A stretch of 33,649 nt of DNA from Asparagopsis taxiformis (lineage: Eukaryota > Rhodophyta > Florideophyceae > Bonnemaisoniales > Bonnemaisoniaceae). How positions within the stretch are numbered: position 1 is the first letter of the stretch; every line of letters begins with the position of its first letter. A program made the position numbers and the translations under genes. Positions 1 through 8,449 of the stretch are shown piece after piece. The DNA lies in the NCBI GenBank assembly GCA_030407315.1, contig JALQPE010002964.1:1-33649 (forward strand), in the 5' to 3' direction. Below the pieces are notes generated by a model, which was not told where the DNA came from, searched no databases, and worked only from the letters and a program-made list of their open reading frames with translations.

Positions 1-176
1 CCGGCCAATGGCGTTGGTGCACCTGGCTTTTGGGAGGGCAAAATAATACCCGGTATTATTTTGGGTCGGTGTATAGACCAAGTGCACCAACCCCATTGCC
101 CGGTTGTCCAAACAACCTCGGCCAATGGCGTTGGTGCACCTGGCTTTTGGGAGGCCAAATATACCGGGTATTATTC
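1..176. repeat. Array A: foldback repeat with AATAATACC[C/G]GGTATTATT core
   Basis: The segment CCAATGGCGTTGGTGCACC plus the following TGGCTTTTGGGAGG occurs twice (about 5-38 and 122-154). Each copy is followed by a palindrome. The first is perfect, AATAATACCCGGTATTATT at 42-60. The second, about 157-175, is slightly decayed. The first unit also folds back at larger scale: TTGGTGCAC on the left pairs with GTGCACCAA near 90-98. The core is shared with the arrays at 3810-4077 and 9949-10126, although the flanking sequence differs. The array begins at the window edge, so its true extent is unknown. Confidence 0.8.
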
Positions 177-641
177 CTAGTTTCTCAACCAGGTGCGTGC
201 ACTCATTGGCCGAAGCCCACTTATTCGTGGGTTCTGTTGAATACAGACGCATTTGGTATGTACGCATCAGCTCCACGAGTTGGTGCAAAATGCTGGGAAG
301 TATGTGACTTCAGCATTATGTAGTTATTACTTGAGTGGTTTTGGGGTAATCACCCATGACCAACTCGTACCTGTTTAGCCACTTTGAGTATGAACTCGTC
401 GTATAGCGATTGTATTTTGGCCCGCAGAAATTAACTGAATTTCGAGTATTACTCTTGATCTGATTCAAGTGGTCTAGAAATAAACAAAAAATTGAAAATC
501 AGAGTTGAAACGGATTGTTCACGTTTGATCCTTTATCAGACTGCAGTAGCGAAATAAATCTATCTTAATCGTCTCTGTATCGCGTTATCGGGTTCGTACA
601 CTCAATCAAGCTCTCTCCATTCCTGCTTTCCTCATCCTTCA
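177..641. other. Intergenic spacer and pyrimidine-rich leader
   Basis: No gene is supported here. The stretch is moderately AT-rich. From about 600 to 641 it becomes pyrimidine-rich and ends at the ATG at 642. A pyrimidine-rich leader of the same character precedes the ATG at 32342 in the third ParB-like copy, so this is probably the 5' leader of the decayed gene that follows. Confidence 0.4.
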
Positions 642-1655
642 ATGGCTCCTCGCACTCGCTCCAAACCCTCTGCCCCCGCCCCTGCTCGCGCTTCGCTCGC
701 GTCGGGCCTCCGCTTGCTCTCGCTCGCCCCTTCTCGCAGCCCTGTCACGATAACTCTGTCACCGCCGAGGTTTTCAGTTGTCAGACTGTCCCAAAGCTGA
801 CCACAGGCTGTCTCCCTTGGATTTGCACAGACCCCCCTATTCCTCCGTCATATTAGGGAAGGGAGAGTGCTTGAGCTGAAGGAGAAGTCCTGAGGGAAGG
901 ATTCACCTCCTCAATCTCCCGAATCCTTGCCTGCAAAATGCTCTTTCCTAGTGAAGGCAGCACAACCCCACCCTTCAAACGTTTACATCGATGTGGCCAT
1001 CGCGTTGCGGCTCTCCAGAAGTGCATTCGTGAAGACCCGGAAGGGCAACATCCGTATGCTGCTTCATTCAGGAACATCGATGTGGCTTTGATCAGGCGCC
1101 CAGGGACAGAAGAAGTTTCCGATGAGTACTTCACACCTTTTGAAGTACTCGGGCTGTCCATTCAAGCAACACACTCACACATGATGTTGCCCTTTTTTCT
1201 TTGGCAGACCGAGTGTGTTTCTGTGGTCCAACTGCTCACGACCAAGGACATGCTGGGTGAACCGAATCGGAAGTGCATTCAGGTCATCCATGGACAGCCA
1301 GTTGTCGATATCGAAACTGGGCTATCAAGCCATCAACAAGCACGTGAACTGCTGCGAAAGGCTTCCGGGACTGTGAACAACAAAGCGCTTTGAGTTCTGG
1401 AGTTCCGTACCGAGCATGTTCACCAAGGAAATTCTCGCTGCGGAACAGGAAAGGGCCGTTAAAGAAGGCCGTGACATCAACGACGATGTCTTCAAGCAGT
1501 CCGTAGACATGTATGGCTGCAACATGGATCTCGTTTTCATGGCAGATCGTCCGCGCTGCTCGGAGTATCAGCAAAGGTTCATCTTGCTGATAACAGCTCT
1601 CTGGGACTCGCATGCGAGATCTGCGTCAGTTGAGCGGCGACAAGAGGATTTGTAA
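642..1655 (+). pseudogene. Decayed ParB-like protein, copy 1 (N-terminal half of a ParB-oxygenase gene)
   Basis: This is a broken relative of the intact ParB-like frame at 27507-28796. An ATG at 642 opens a short Pro/Ala/Arg-rich frame that stops near 800. Recognisable homology starts near 860 and continues in 938-1393: CGHRVAALQKCI matches DGSHRIAALQLCL, and FEVLGLSIQA matches LEVLKLSLEA. It continues in 1416-1655, where VDMYGCNMDLVF matches ADMYGCVLDLVN. The DGSHR signature is damaged; the aspartate is readable only in a neighbouring frame, around 990-1005. Stops or frame changes lie near 873, about 1000 and 1393-1416. The gene order, with an oxygenase-like part downstream on the same strand, is the same as in copy 2. 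An expressed multi-exon gene is less likely because the conserved signature itself is interrupted. Confidence 0.72.
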
Positions 1656-1716
1656 TCCTTTCGTTCGTGTTTTGAATTGAAGTGTTCAAGATTCTGAGCC
1701 GGTTGCTGCTCACAAA

Positions 1717-3627
1717 ATGATGGAGCCTCCGCTCGAACATTTCTACTCCGAGCTCAAGAACACTGGGTCAGGAAAGGAGACTGTTATTGCGAACAGTATC
1801 GCGGACCCTCCTGCACTTCAATACCGACGACACAGCGGTACGAAGCATGCTCTCGTCTCCGACGAAATGTATGAGCAGCTTCGCTTTTCCACGGGCGTTG
1901 TGGACATGGAAGAAGACCAAAGGGTCATTGTTCACTATGAACAGCCATCTGAAGATGCGCCGAAGCCATCTACGCCCCAATCAGATGACCCTTCAGATGA
2001 GCCTTCTATTCTACCCCTTCTACCGTTCTGGTCCTACTCCTCCTACTTACTCCTCCTGCCCCTTCTACCCCTCCTGCTCCTTCTACCCCTCCTGCTCCTC
2101 GTGCTCATTCTACCCTTCTCTCTGCTCCTACTACCCCTCCTGCTCCTGCCACTTCCGTTCCCGCCCCTTCCACCCTCCTGCTACCCCTCCTGCTCCTGCC
2201 ACTTCCGTTCCTGCAGTTGAGCAGGCTCAAGGAACCCCTGATGCCACTGTGGCAGGTTCTGAGAAGCAATTGGGATCTGTTCTCCTCCGTCTCCCTCTCA
2301 ATGCACCACCGCTTGCGGTGAATGAGCCAGTCGAGACACTTCGCAGGTCGAAACGGCAGAGAACGGAGAGTTTTACGGGTTGGCGGCGACAGTCAGGCAG
2401 AGTGGAGGTAGAAGAAGAGTCCGAAGAGCCCCTTCCGAAGCGCAGAAGACTCGAAGTTAACGTTCAACGGAAGAGATTCCATTGTTCAGCGATGAGCAAG
2501 AAAATCCCCTCCCCGACAGGGTAGTCGATGAACGGATTATGGATCCTCCCGAACACCATACCGTCAGACTCTAGGGTCAGTACTATATCGACAGCAAGCT
2601 GTACGAAAAATCCGACAGGAGATTTTGAGTGCAGCTGCTGTCGATATGAATTGTACGGCGTGCAGTGGTCCAGCTTGCTGTGCAGAGAAGTTCTTTGCAA
2701 CAGCTAGGTCAACCCTCAATCTCTTGGGTGCCCATGTACTCAGTGGTATCTTCCGTTCTTCGACTGTGGGCAACGCAGCACATGAACTGTTCACGTTCTA
2801 CGCCGAAGTTCAAACTGTTCATTCTTCTGCTGAAGACAGTTCCAATGATCCCTGGCATCAGATTCGAAACAAGGGTGAGGTAACAGCAGAGCAACAGGCC
2901 TCTCGTTTGGGAAGGTTCTCTATCTCAAGGAAGAAGATTTGCGACGATCCGAGCAGATGGATGAAAATCAATTCAAGAACAAGATGATTCTCGAGGTCGG
3001 CAAAGCAATCTGTGCCGAGCTAATGTACTTGGGCCTAGGAATCCATGAGCCTGTGGCCTTTCCTAAACCGGTTTACGTCTTTTGCTGACCTCTGATGGTG
3101 CTCCAGATCAAGACTTGCACACAGACCTACCGGTGGTCATCAATGATTCCGATTTCCCACCTGGAAGATCGTACTTTCTGATGGCAAGCGCGGCTGATGG
3201 GTTCTGGCTTCGTGGAGCGTATTTCAGCCACGTCTGTTTGACGCGTGCAGACCTGAGAAGTACAAGACGCCTGTTATGGACATCTACGTGCCACCGTATT
3301 CCTCTCTTCATCGGTCGTGGTGACTTCTACGATGGAGGCAAAGGATTCAGTAGTTCAGCGGGAATCGCCCTAACATATGGTCTTCCGGTTCGTTCTCATC
3401 TCTACCTTTTAAGTGACGAGAAGAATTGGCGGATGCTATCGAAACAGTCAACTACTGGGATGCACCTAGTGCGCGATAATCTGCAAGAATACTGCTTTGC
3501 CTCTCCCCTACAGGCAGCATCTGCCAATCCTAAGCTAGCTTCGGTATATACTTCCTTTACCACAACTAAATCTACTCCTATTCATGACTTTGAAAATATT
3601 AGCACGGTCAGTCTACTGCACTATTAG
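1717..3627 (+). pseudogene. Decayed linker plus 2OG-Fe(II) oxygenase-like domain, copy 1
   Basis: This is the second half of copy 1. MYEQLRFSTG near 1880 matches FYDKLEYATG after the ParB part of copy 2. A Pro/Ala/Ser/Thr-type linker built from CTCCTGCTCCTTCTACC-like repeats (about 2010-2215) follows, then a basic cluster (PLPKRRRLEV, about 2430) and SDEQENPLPDR (about 2490, shifted frame), which matches TDEQENSLPDR. The oxygenase part starts near 2620 (SSTVGNAAHELFT matches SSTTVGAATHELFT) and runs to LHTDLPV at about 3115. Alignment with copy 2 places one-base frame changes near 2465, 3067-3071, 3250 and 3305. The distal metal-ligand histidine of the family (VYHGGMGF in copy 2) is aspartate here (FYDGGKGF, about 3325). 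A GT-AG interval at 2880-2929 could be a true intron; the other shifts cannot. Non-functional as an oxygenase, by inference. Confidence 0.72.
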
Positions 3628-3809
3628 AGTTCCTCTACCTCTCACCCCGCATAGCTTCTACACCCTACATCGTACAGACTGATCTCTTTTCCTTTCCTAC
3701 ATGCATGGCACAGTTTTGCAAGACGGCCACAATTCCACATCACTCGAGTAACCAAGGTCTTGGATTGTTCTTCTTAGTATACTAACTATAGTTGAGATGC
3801 AAATCTGGC
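3628..3809. other. Spacer after the copy 1 pseudogene
   Basis: No gene or clear repeat is seen between the end of the decayed oxygenase frame and array B. It is probably the 3' flank of the dead gene. Confidence 0.35.
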
Positions 3810-4077
3810 AGCCAATGGCAAAGCCCAGGTGCAGCACTATCATTGGCTGCCGATGCGTTCATGACAGCCAATGGAAGAGCTGCACTTGGGCTGGCCACAC
3901 CCGAAATAATACCGAGTATTATTCTGGCATGGCAAAGCCCAGGTGCAGCAATTCTATTGGCTGCCGCTGCTTTCATGACAGCCAATGGCAGAGCTGCACT
4001 TGGGCTTGCCATGCCAAAATAATACCGGGTATTATTTTGGCATGGCAAAGCCCAGGTGCAGCACTATCATTGGGCGT
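3810..4077. repeat. Array B: about 120-bp tandem units with the AATAATACC core palindrome
   Basis: Two full units and part of a third are present. Each starts GGCAAAGCCCAGGTGCAGC and ends with its near-reverse complement GCTGCACTTGGGCT. Units are separated by the palindromes 3905-3923 (AATAATACCGAGTATTATT, one mismatch) and 4018-4036 (perfect, AATAATACCGGGTATTATT). The second palindrome extends into GCCATGCC...GGCATGGC. The ATTGGCTG and CAGCCAAT blocks form a further inverted pair inside each unit. Array B is the right border of the copy 1 pseudogene and lies just beyond the 3' end of the SET/methyltransferase cluster. Confidence 0.85.
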
Positions 4078-4222
4078 GGGCTGACTCGCATCGCTCAGCA
4101 AATGAAAGTCTGTTATTATCGCTCAGGTAGATTGTAGTATTACAACGTTGTACGAGTTCAGATGCAAGACTTTTTATTGCTGATGGTACTCCTGATATCT
4201 CTAATTGGACGCCTAAACTGTC

Positions 4223-4762
4223 CTACTTCTCTGCAGTCCAGTAGCGCGATCCATAGTCAACGAATATCTCTTCCCCAGCTCGAACATCTACTACAACCTG
4301 CGCTAGGATGAGATCAGGTTTTGCTACTGCATACTTGAAGTCGCAAGTAGGATTGACGTCTTTGTGAACTCGGAACTCCGCATTTTTTCTGCGTTGCACA
4401 TTTGCAACTCTCTCCATTCCGTCAATGGTCCTACTGTCGTTGAGGTAGCTGCAGACATTGTATTCCGCTGGTACAAGATATATCTTGTCGACCGGTGCTT
4501 CTTCTCCGATGACACTGGTCTCCATCTCCATATTGAAGTTTTGGAATCTTTCACCAGTACAACCGAACCCGTCCGGTCCGTACAAGCGACTGCGTTGCGG
4601 TTCATTCTCCCCAATCTTCCCGTATAAAATTGTCCCATTATACCATCCAACAACAGAGCTCCTCTCTAAATCTTCTGCGGCGAAAACCCCCAATCCTCCC
4701 TCTCGAACTGTCGATGCAGCAACAATAACGTTGTGAAAGGAGGCATCTACTGAAGCATCATC
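4223..4762 (-). CDS. SET-domain (lysine methyltransferase-like) frame lacking its own ATG
   Basis: The translated frame carries the expected SET landmarks in order: GLGVFAAEDL near the start, an aromatic-Asn-Gly turn (GWYNGTI), YLNDSRT, NAEF, and the C-terminal AGEEIFVDYGSRYW, which matches the SET core that binds S-adenosylmethionine and the lysine channel. The family transfers methyl groups to lysines, usually on histones. The frame is open from 4762 and has no ATG before the domain. Its upstream end overlaps the last codons of the methyltransferase (stop at 4749-4747) on the same strand. A spliced continuation from that gene is therefore possible: a GT-AG interval 4802-4750 (53 bp) joins the frames. 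No pre-SET or post-SET cysteines are visible. The domain call is fairly firm. Histone as substrate is inference. Confidence 0.72.
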   Translation of the reverse strand, partial: DDASVDASFHNVIVAASTVREGGLGVFAAEDLERSSVVGWYNGTILYGKIGENEPQRSRLYGPDGFGCTGERFQNFNMEMETSVIGEEAPVDKIYLVPAEYNVCSYLNDSRTIDGMERVANVQRRKNAEFRVHKDVNPTCDFKYAVAKPDLILAQVVVDVRAGEEIFVDYGSRYWTAEK

Positions 4763-6342
4763 TCAGGGTCAACGGAGAAAACCTTGCCTAAATCTTCTAC
4801 GCCCCATTCATTCATTGGGACTTCGGCAAGTCTTCGGAGCATGCTTTGATCCCGCGCAACAGAGGAGACAAATCGCAACATATACAGTGGTAGTGAAGAT
4901 ACCGACGGGAATCCATCAGGCGCATCACTTCGATGTCGAAGTCTTTCACTTCCTACATTGCTCCTTATCGAGTAATTCCATTCTTTGTTAGCGAGAATAC
5001 TCGATATGTCATTTTTGGTTGCCTCCCCAAAAACTCCATCTCGACCTTGCCTAACAAAGCAATCCAGCAACAACGGCTGAGCTGATCCATGGCATGTGGC
5101 GTCTTTTTCACATCCAATAAACTTGCGATACAGACCATCTCTCATCGTCATACAAGCTATTGCAGTAGAATACGTTCCGGAGAATAGATCTACCACAATG
5201 TCTCCTGGCTTTGAAAACCTTGAAATAAGCTCTCGAAGTATGGACAGAGGCTTCTGCTCCGCACGTAGCCTTTTGTCTTCGAAGTTGAATGACTCACCAG
5301 GTCCGAGCTTTGGGCAGTTGTCGATTGCGTTCACGTACCCTGGATGTCTTGAAAGGTCACGGTTATGCAAAGAATAATCAACCATTTCAAACGCGGCAGC
5401 TCCCATCCCACGTTTGAAACTGTGCACAACAAACTCGTGAATGTTGTGTAATGAACACGATTTGTTCATTGGGTTTTGGATGAATACGTAGGGACGACGG
5501 CTTAGAATGAGAGGAACATCGTCTGTACGCATGGATTGTTCCCCGCTTTCTGCATTTTGAAGAGCTTCTCCCCACCCAACCAACTGTTTGATACTGGAAA
5601 ATATCAGGGCATGTCCTCCAGGGCGCAGCATTCGAGAAATGTCCTTTCCAGTACGAAACATTTGTGCGCTATTGATGTCATCATAGTCTGAATTGGTCTT
5701 GCCTTTCTCCCTCCGCGTGTTGAAGGGTGGATCGGTGAGCACAAGTTGTGCTTGTCCATCAATAGTATTCCCTGAAAGCATGCCAATGGAATCAGTGTTA
5801 ACCTGGAGCACTAACCTCGAGGCTGTACAGTTGTAAGCCACGCAAAATCTCTTCATGACCTTTTTAAATTGCACAATATGATCCGGTACCCCCTCTTCCT
5901 CACCCACTGCCTCCGCTGACGGTGTATCCTCCGCAACATCTTGCATAACCGTGTCCATTGCGGACGAAGCCCTCCCATCCATGCTGGATGTATACTGGGA
6001 TCCAGAGTCATTGGTAGGTTTCCTTCCACCTGTACCTAAACGGCGAGTGCTGTGCTGCATTGATTCATTCGACTCAAGACGAGGAAGAGATCTGGATGCT
6101 GCGTTGCGCTGTTCAGTCTCGTAGAGAATTTTCAAGTCGCAGACATCAACTGGCTTCACACGCATTTCACGGTTCCAGTTCTTCCATACCTTGAGTCTTT
6201 CGTGACCATCCAGTGCGATGGATTGTTCAATTCTTGCTTCGATGAAGGCGTTCAATCCGAACCGGTCAGGCTGATGGAAAAATTTAGTGCGCAGCCCTTC
6301 CATCTGGTTCGTACTTGATCCAAATACATCAATGCCTATCAT
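4747..6342 (-). CDS. Beta-class DNA (N6-adenine or N4-cytosine) methyltransferase
   Basis: A 531-aa frame with an ATG at 6342-6340. Motif IV, TDPPFN, is at residues 203-208; the PGGHALIF strand follows at about 241-248. A motif X-like EQKPLSILRELI is at about 363-374, and motif I (VDLFSGTYST, about 384-393) comes after it. Catalytic motif IV before the AdoMet-binding motif I is the permuted order of beta-class amino-methyltransferases, best known from bacteria and phages. The motif I glycine region reads FSGTYST rather than FxGSGTT. Residues 95-150 are a low-complexity Ser/Asp/Glu linker. The gene lies six bases beyond the stop of the ParB-like gene and in the same reading frame, so the two may form one protein. 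Residues 1-95 and the C-terminal about 100 residues are unassigned. Target base and site specificity cannot be read from sequence. Confidence 0.85.
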   Translation of the reverse strand: MIGIDVFGSSTNQMEGLRTKFFHQPDRFGLNAFIEARIEQSIALDGHERLKVWKNWNREMRVKPVDVCDLKILYETEQRNAASRSLPRLESNESMQHSTRRLGTGGRKPTNDSGSQYTSSMDGRASSAMDTVMQDVAEDTPSAEAVGEEEGVPDHIVQFKKVMKRFCVAYNCTASRLVLQVNTDSIGMLSGNTIDGQAQLVLTDPPFNTRREKGKTNSDYDDINSAQMFRTGKDISRMLRPGGHALIFSSIKQLVGWGEALQNAESGEQSMRTDDVPLILSRRPYVFIQNPMNKSCSLHNIHEFVVHSFKRGMGAAAFEMVDYSLHNRDLSRHPGYVNAIDNCPKLGPGESFNFEDKRLRAEQKPLSILRELISRFSKPGDIVVDLFSGTYSTAIACMTMRDGLYRKFIGCEKDATCHGSAQPLLLDCFVRQGRDGVFGEATKNDISSILANKEWNYSIRSNVGSERLRHRSDAPDGFPSVSSLPLYMLRFVSSVARDQSMLRRLAEVPMNEWGVEDLGKVFSVDPEMMLQ

Positions 6343-6348
6343 ACAGTC

Positions 6349-7719
6349 TTACACAGACACTAGTACGGCTTCTGTCAAAGACCTCAACCTTGCATCAACA
6401 GAGATATCCAAAGTGCCTGGATAACCTGCATTCTCGCGGAGTTTCACTACCGGGGACGGAAGCAGAAGATCTGAGTAGTGGTCAGGATGTGCCCACCCGT
6501 CAGTACGATTAGCAAGACAGATGAATTGGAATTTCTCAGAGTCGAAAACCATGTATGGGCGACACATCATGTAGGCGCTTTCGAAGCCCAGAATCATCGC
6601 TGTTGTATCCCAGGCAGACATGACCCTTTCCAAAACGACACCCACAGACTCTCCGTTTGCTCTTGTGCGCTGGAAAGGGGCGAATGTAGAAGTCTCTGTA
6701 TCCCTCCCAGTTCTAGGACGCTTCCTACCCCTGCGAATGGGTGCATTTCTGCGTCTAGTGAGGGCAATGTGCACAAATGAAATCATAAACATCAGCCTTC
6801 CAAATACTTTGTCTTCTTCTGTTAATGTTCTACCCTGTGCACTTCTTCCAGAACGAAAATACTGACAGGTGAGGACTTCGCGACACAATGGAGAAGCAAT
6901 TTCACCACTTGTAGACATCCCAAACAACTGCTCGCCGACTGATGCTCTTTTCCCGAGAGATGTGGGAAACTCCTTCATCGCAAAATTGTTCTGAACTTCC
7001 TCCGGCCTTCCCCATACAATACAGAACAACTGCCACAGACAGCGAACCATTTTGGGATTGGATTCTTCTATGCGACTGTAGGGGCGAAGCACACGAAGAA
7101 TTGACAAGCAACTCTCGTACTGTGGCTGCCTCAGCACAGTTTCTGCCAAATCTTCGCGCTGAGATCCCACGGCGAGCCATCGCCTAATAGATGGCATATT
7201 CACGTCGCGAATTGTAACCATGCTTGAGCTTCCTTGTTTTTCACCTGCGTTTCGCTCCCAGTACCCATCTCTCAGATCCAAAGTAAGATTCAGGTACTCA
7301 ATGAAAGTCATCCTCTTCTGCCTGGATGCCATATCGTTCGCGTTTGATGCTTTCACACTATCTAGAAGGAAAGCAGCACTTGTAATCGGAGATATGTCGA
7401 CTTCTTCTTCAATCATAGGAACAGTGAAATCACGCGGAAGCTCACCGTTCTCTATGAGCTTGATTACAGCTTTCGAACGATGCGCACCATCCAGCACCTC
7501 TACCTCACCGGCAATGATCCGACCGGTAATTGGGTTGTTGTCATTGTAGCCGTAAACCTGAATGCTCTCGGCAATAACATCGATGTGCCTGTAGTTGATT
7601 TCTCGAATCTCGACATATCTTTTGATCTTGAATGGGTCGATGTGCAATAGCCCATTGCGCCGCTCACCATGAAGGGGACGCCGAGAGGTGCTCGCTGGAT
7701 TTCTCTTCTCAGAGGCCAT
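6349..7719 (-). CDS. ParB-like protein (DGAHR) directly upstream of the methyltransferase
   Basis: A 456-aa frame with an ATG at 7719-7717. Residues about 40-95 show the ParB/sulfiredoxin-like N-terminal domain: an IDVIAESIQVYGYN helix, then VLDGAHRSKAVIKL, with DGAHR at 77-81. The remaining about 350 residues are mostly helical and basic. They contain NDMASRQKRMTFIEYLNLTL, which resembles the block after DGSHR in the other ParB-like copies of this window, so all four seem to be one family. A basic stretch (RRGRKRPRTGR, about residue 330) could be a nuclear signal. The TAA stop (6351-6349) is followed in frame by two codons and then the methyltransferase ATG. A GT-AG interval 6352-6314 (39 bp, GTAAGA donor) would remove the stop and fuse the proteins. 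ParB-methylase fusions are known in phages and bacteria. Confidence 0.78.
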   Translation of the reverse strand: MASEKRNPASTSRRPLHGERRNGLLHIDPFKIKRYVEIREINYRHIDVIAESIQVYGYNDNNPITGRIIAGEVEVLDGAHRSKAVIKLIENGELPRDFTVPMIEEEVDISPITSAAFLLDSVKASNANDMASRQKRMTFIEYLNLTLDLRDGYWERNAGEKQGSSSMVTIRDVNMPSIRRWLAVGSQREDLAETVLRQPQYESCLSILRVLRPYSRIEESNPKMVRCLWQLFCIVWGRPEEVQNNFAMKEFPTSLGKRASVGEQLFGMSTSGEIASPLCREVLTCQYFRSGRSAQGRTLTEEDKVFGRLMFMISFVHIALTRRRNAPIRRGRKRPRTGRDTETSTFAPFQRTRANGESVGVVLERVMSAWDTTAMILGFESAYMMCRPYMVFDSEKFQFICLANRTDGWAHPDHYSDLLLPSPVVKLRENAGYPGTLDISVDARLRSLTEAVLVSV

Positions 7720-8449
7720 CGAGAAATAGATTCTTCACCTCAATCAGCCATAAGCAGAAAACAATCTTCTCTCCTACCTGCCGTTAAAAACCTTCGGCAA
7801 CAATCTTGATAAACCTTAAATGCACAGTTAAAGAGTTAACCTGAATATTTTCAGGTATACTTTGGCTAGGTAGGGTACGTAATGAGGAATAATTAGGTTC
7901 TTTGGCGGCCTTTCAATACAATTATTTCGCCAACGGACATTTCCATTTTTGTTTTGAATTTGAAGTCCCCTCGAGAGATTGAGTTTGAAATCTGCCATCG
8001 GAGATTTCAAAACCAATCTCTTGAGAGGACTTCATCTTCTGTTCGAACTTGTAGACTCGTTCTTAAAACCAGTATATAAATATACACATTGATTTCACTG
8101 CATCATTCTCGATCCCTGCGTCTCTTTATACATACACGTCTAGGTTCCGTTATATTGCCACAGCGAAAAATACACCCAATCTACTGGTAATGGCTTCGAG
8201 CAGCTCGGAATAAGATCTTTATTATATGGTGATGAATGTTCAAGAGAGATGATCATCACGATGTTGGTCTCCCATGTCGCTTGGGACAGGTGTTAGTAAT
8301 TTATAACCGTTACGAGTTATGCAAGTATAAAAATAGTAACCTACCAATTTTCTCTCTATCATTCCACACGGATACAAGCTGTACAGTTTCGTCATCTTTC
8401 CGTTTCCTCAGTCGATACCTCTTCCATTCTTTTCCTGGGAATACCCATT
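7720..8449. promoter_or_regulatory. Divergent intergenic region between the ParB/methyltransferase cluster and the 8450 gene
   Basis: About 730 bp separate two head-to-head genes, so the region should hold both promoters. TATA-like sequences are visible: GTATATAAATATACAC at about 8074-8089 and TATAAAAATA at 8326-8335. The second lies about 115 bp before the ATG at 8450 and suits a plus-strand start. A long inverted repeat sits in the middle (7961-8032, listed separately). No conserved coding frame is seen. Confidence 0.45.
7961..8032. repeat. Inverted repeat with about 30-bp arms in the divergent promoter
   Basis: The left arm begins GAAGTCCCCTCGAGAGATTG and continues TTTGAAATC. After a loop of about 10 nt (TGCCATCGGA), the right arm reads GATTTCAAA, then CAATCTCTTGAGAGGACTTC. 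Pairing is nearly complete, with a few mismatches. It could form a cruciform or an RNA hairpin and is placed between two divergent genes. Confidence 0.75.

Noticed and set aside
6349..6351. Non-standard genetic code explaining the in-frame TAA (and the TGA at 25757)
   Set aside because: Other long genes here end normally at TAA, TAG or TGA with non-coding sequence after them. A short intron or a real stop is simpler.
4747..7719. Phage or bacterial contamination suggested by ParB plus beta-class methyltransferase
   Set aside because: The cluster sits beside a SET domain and an intron-containing gene, and shares its ParB family and palindrome core with the rest of the window.
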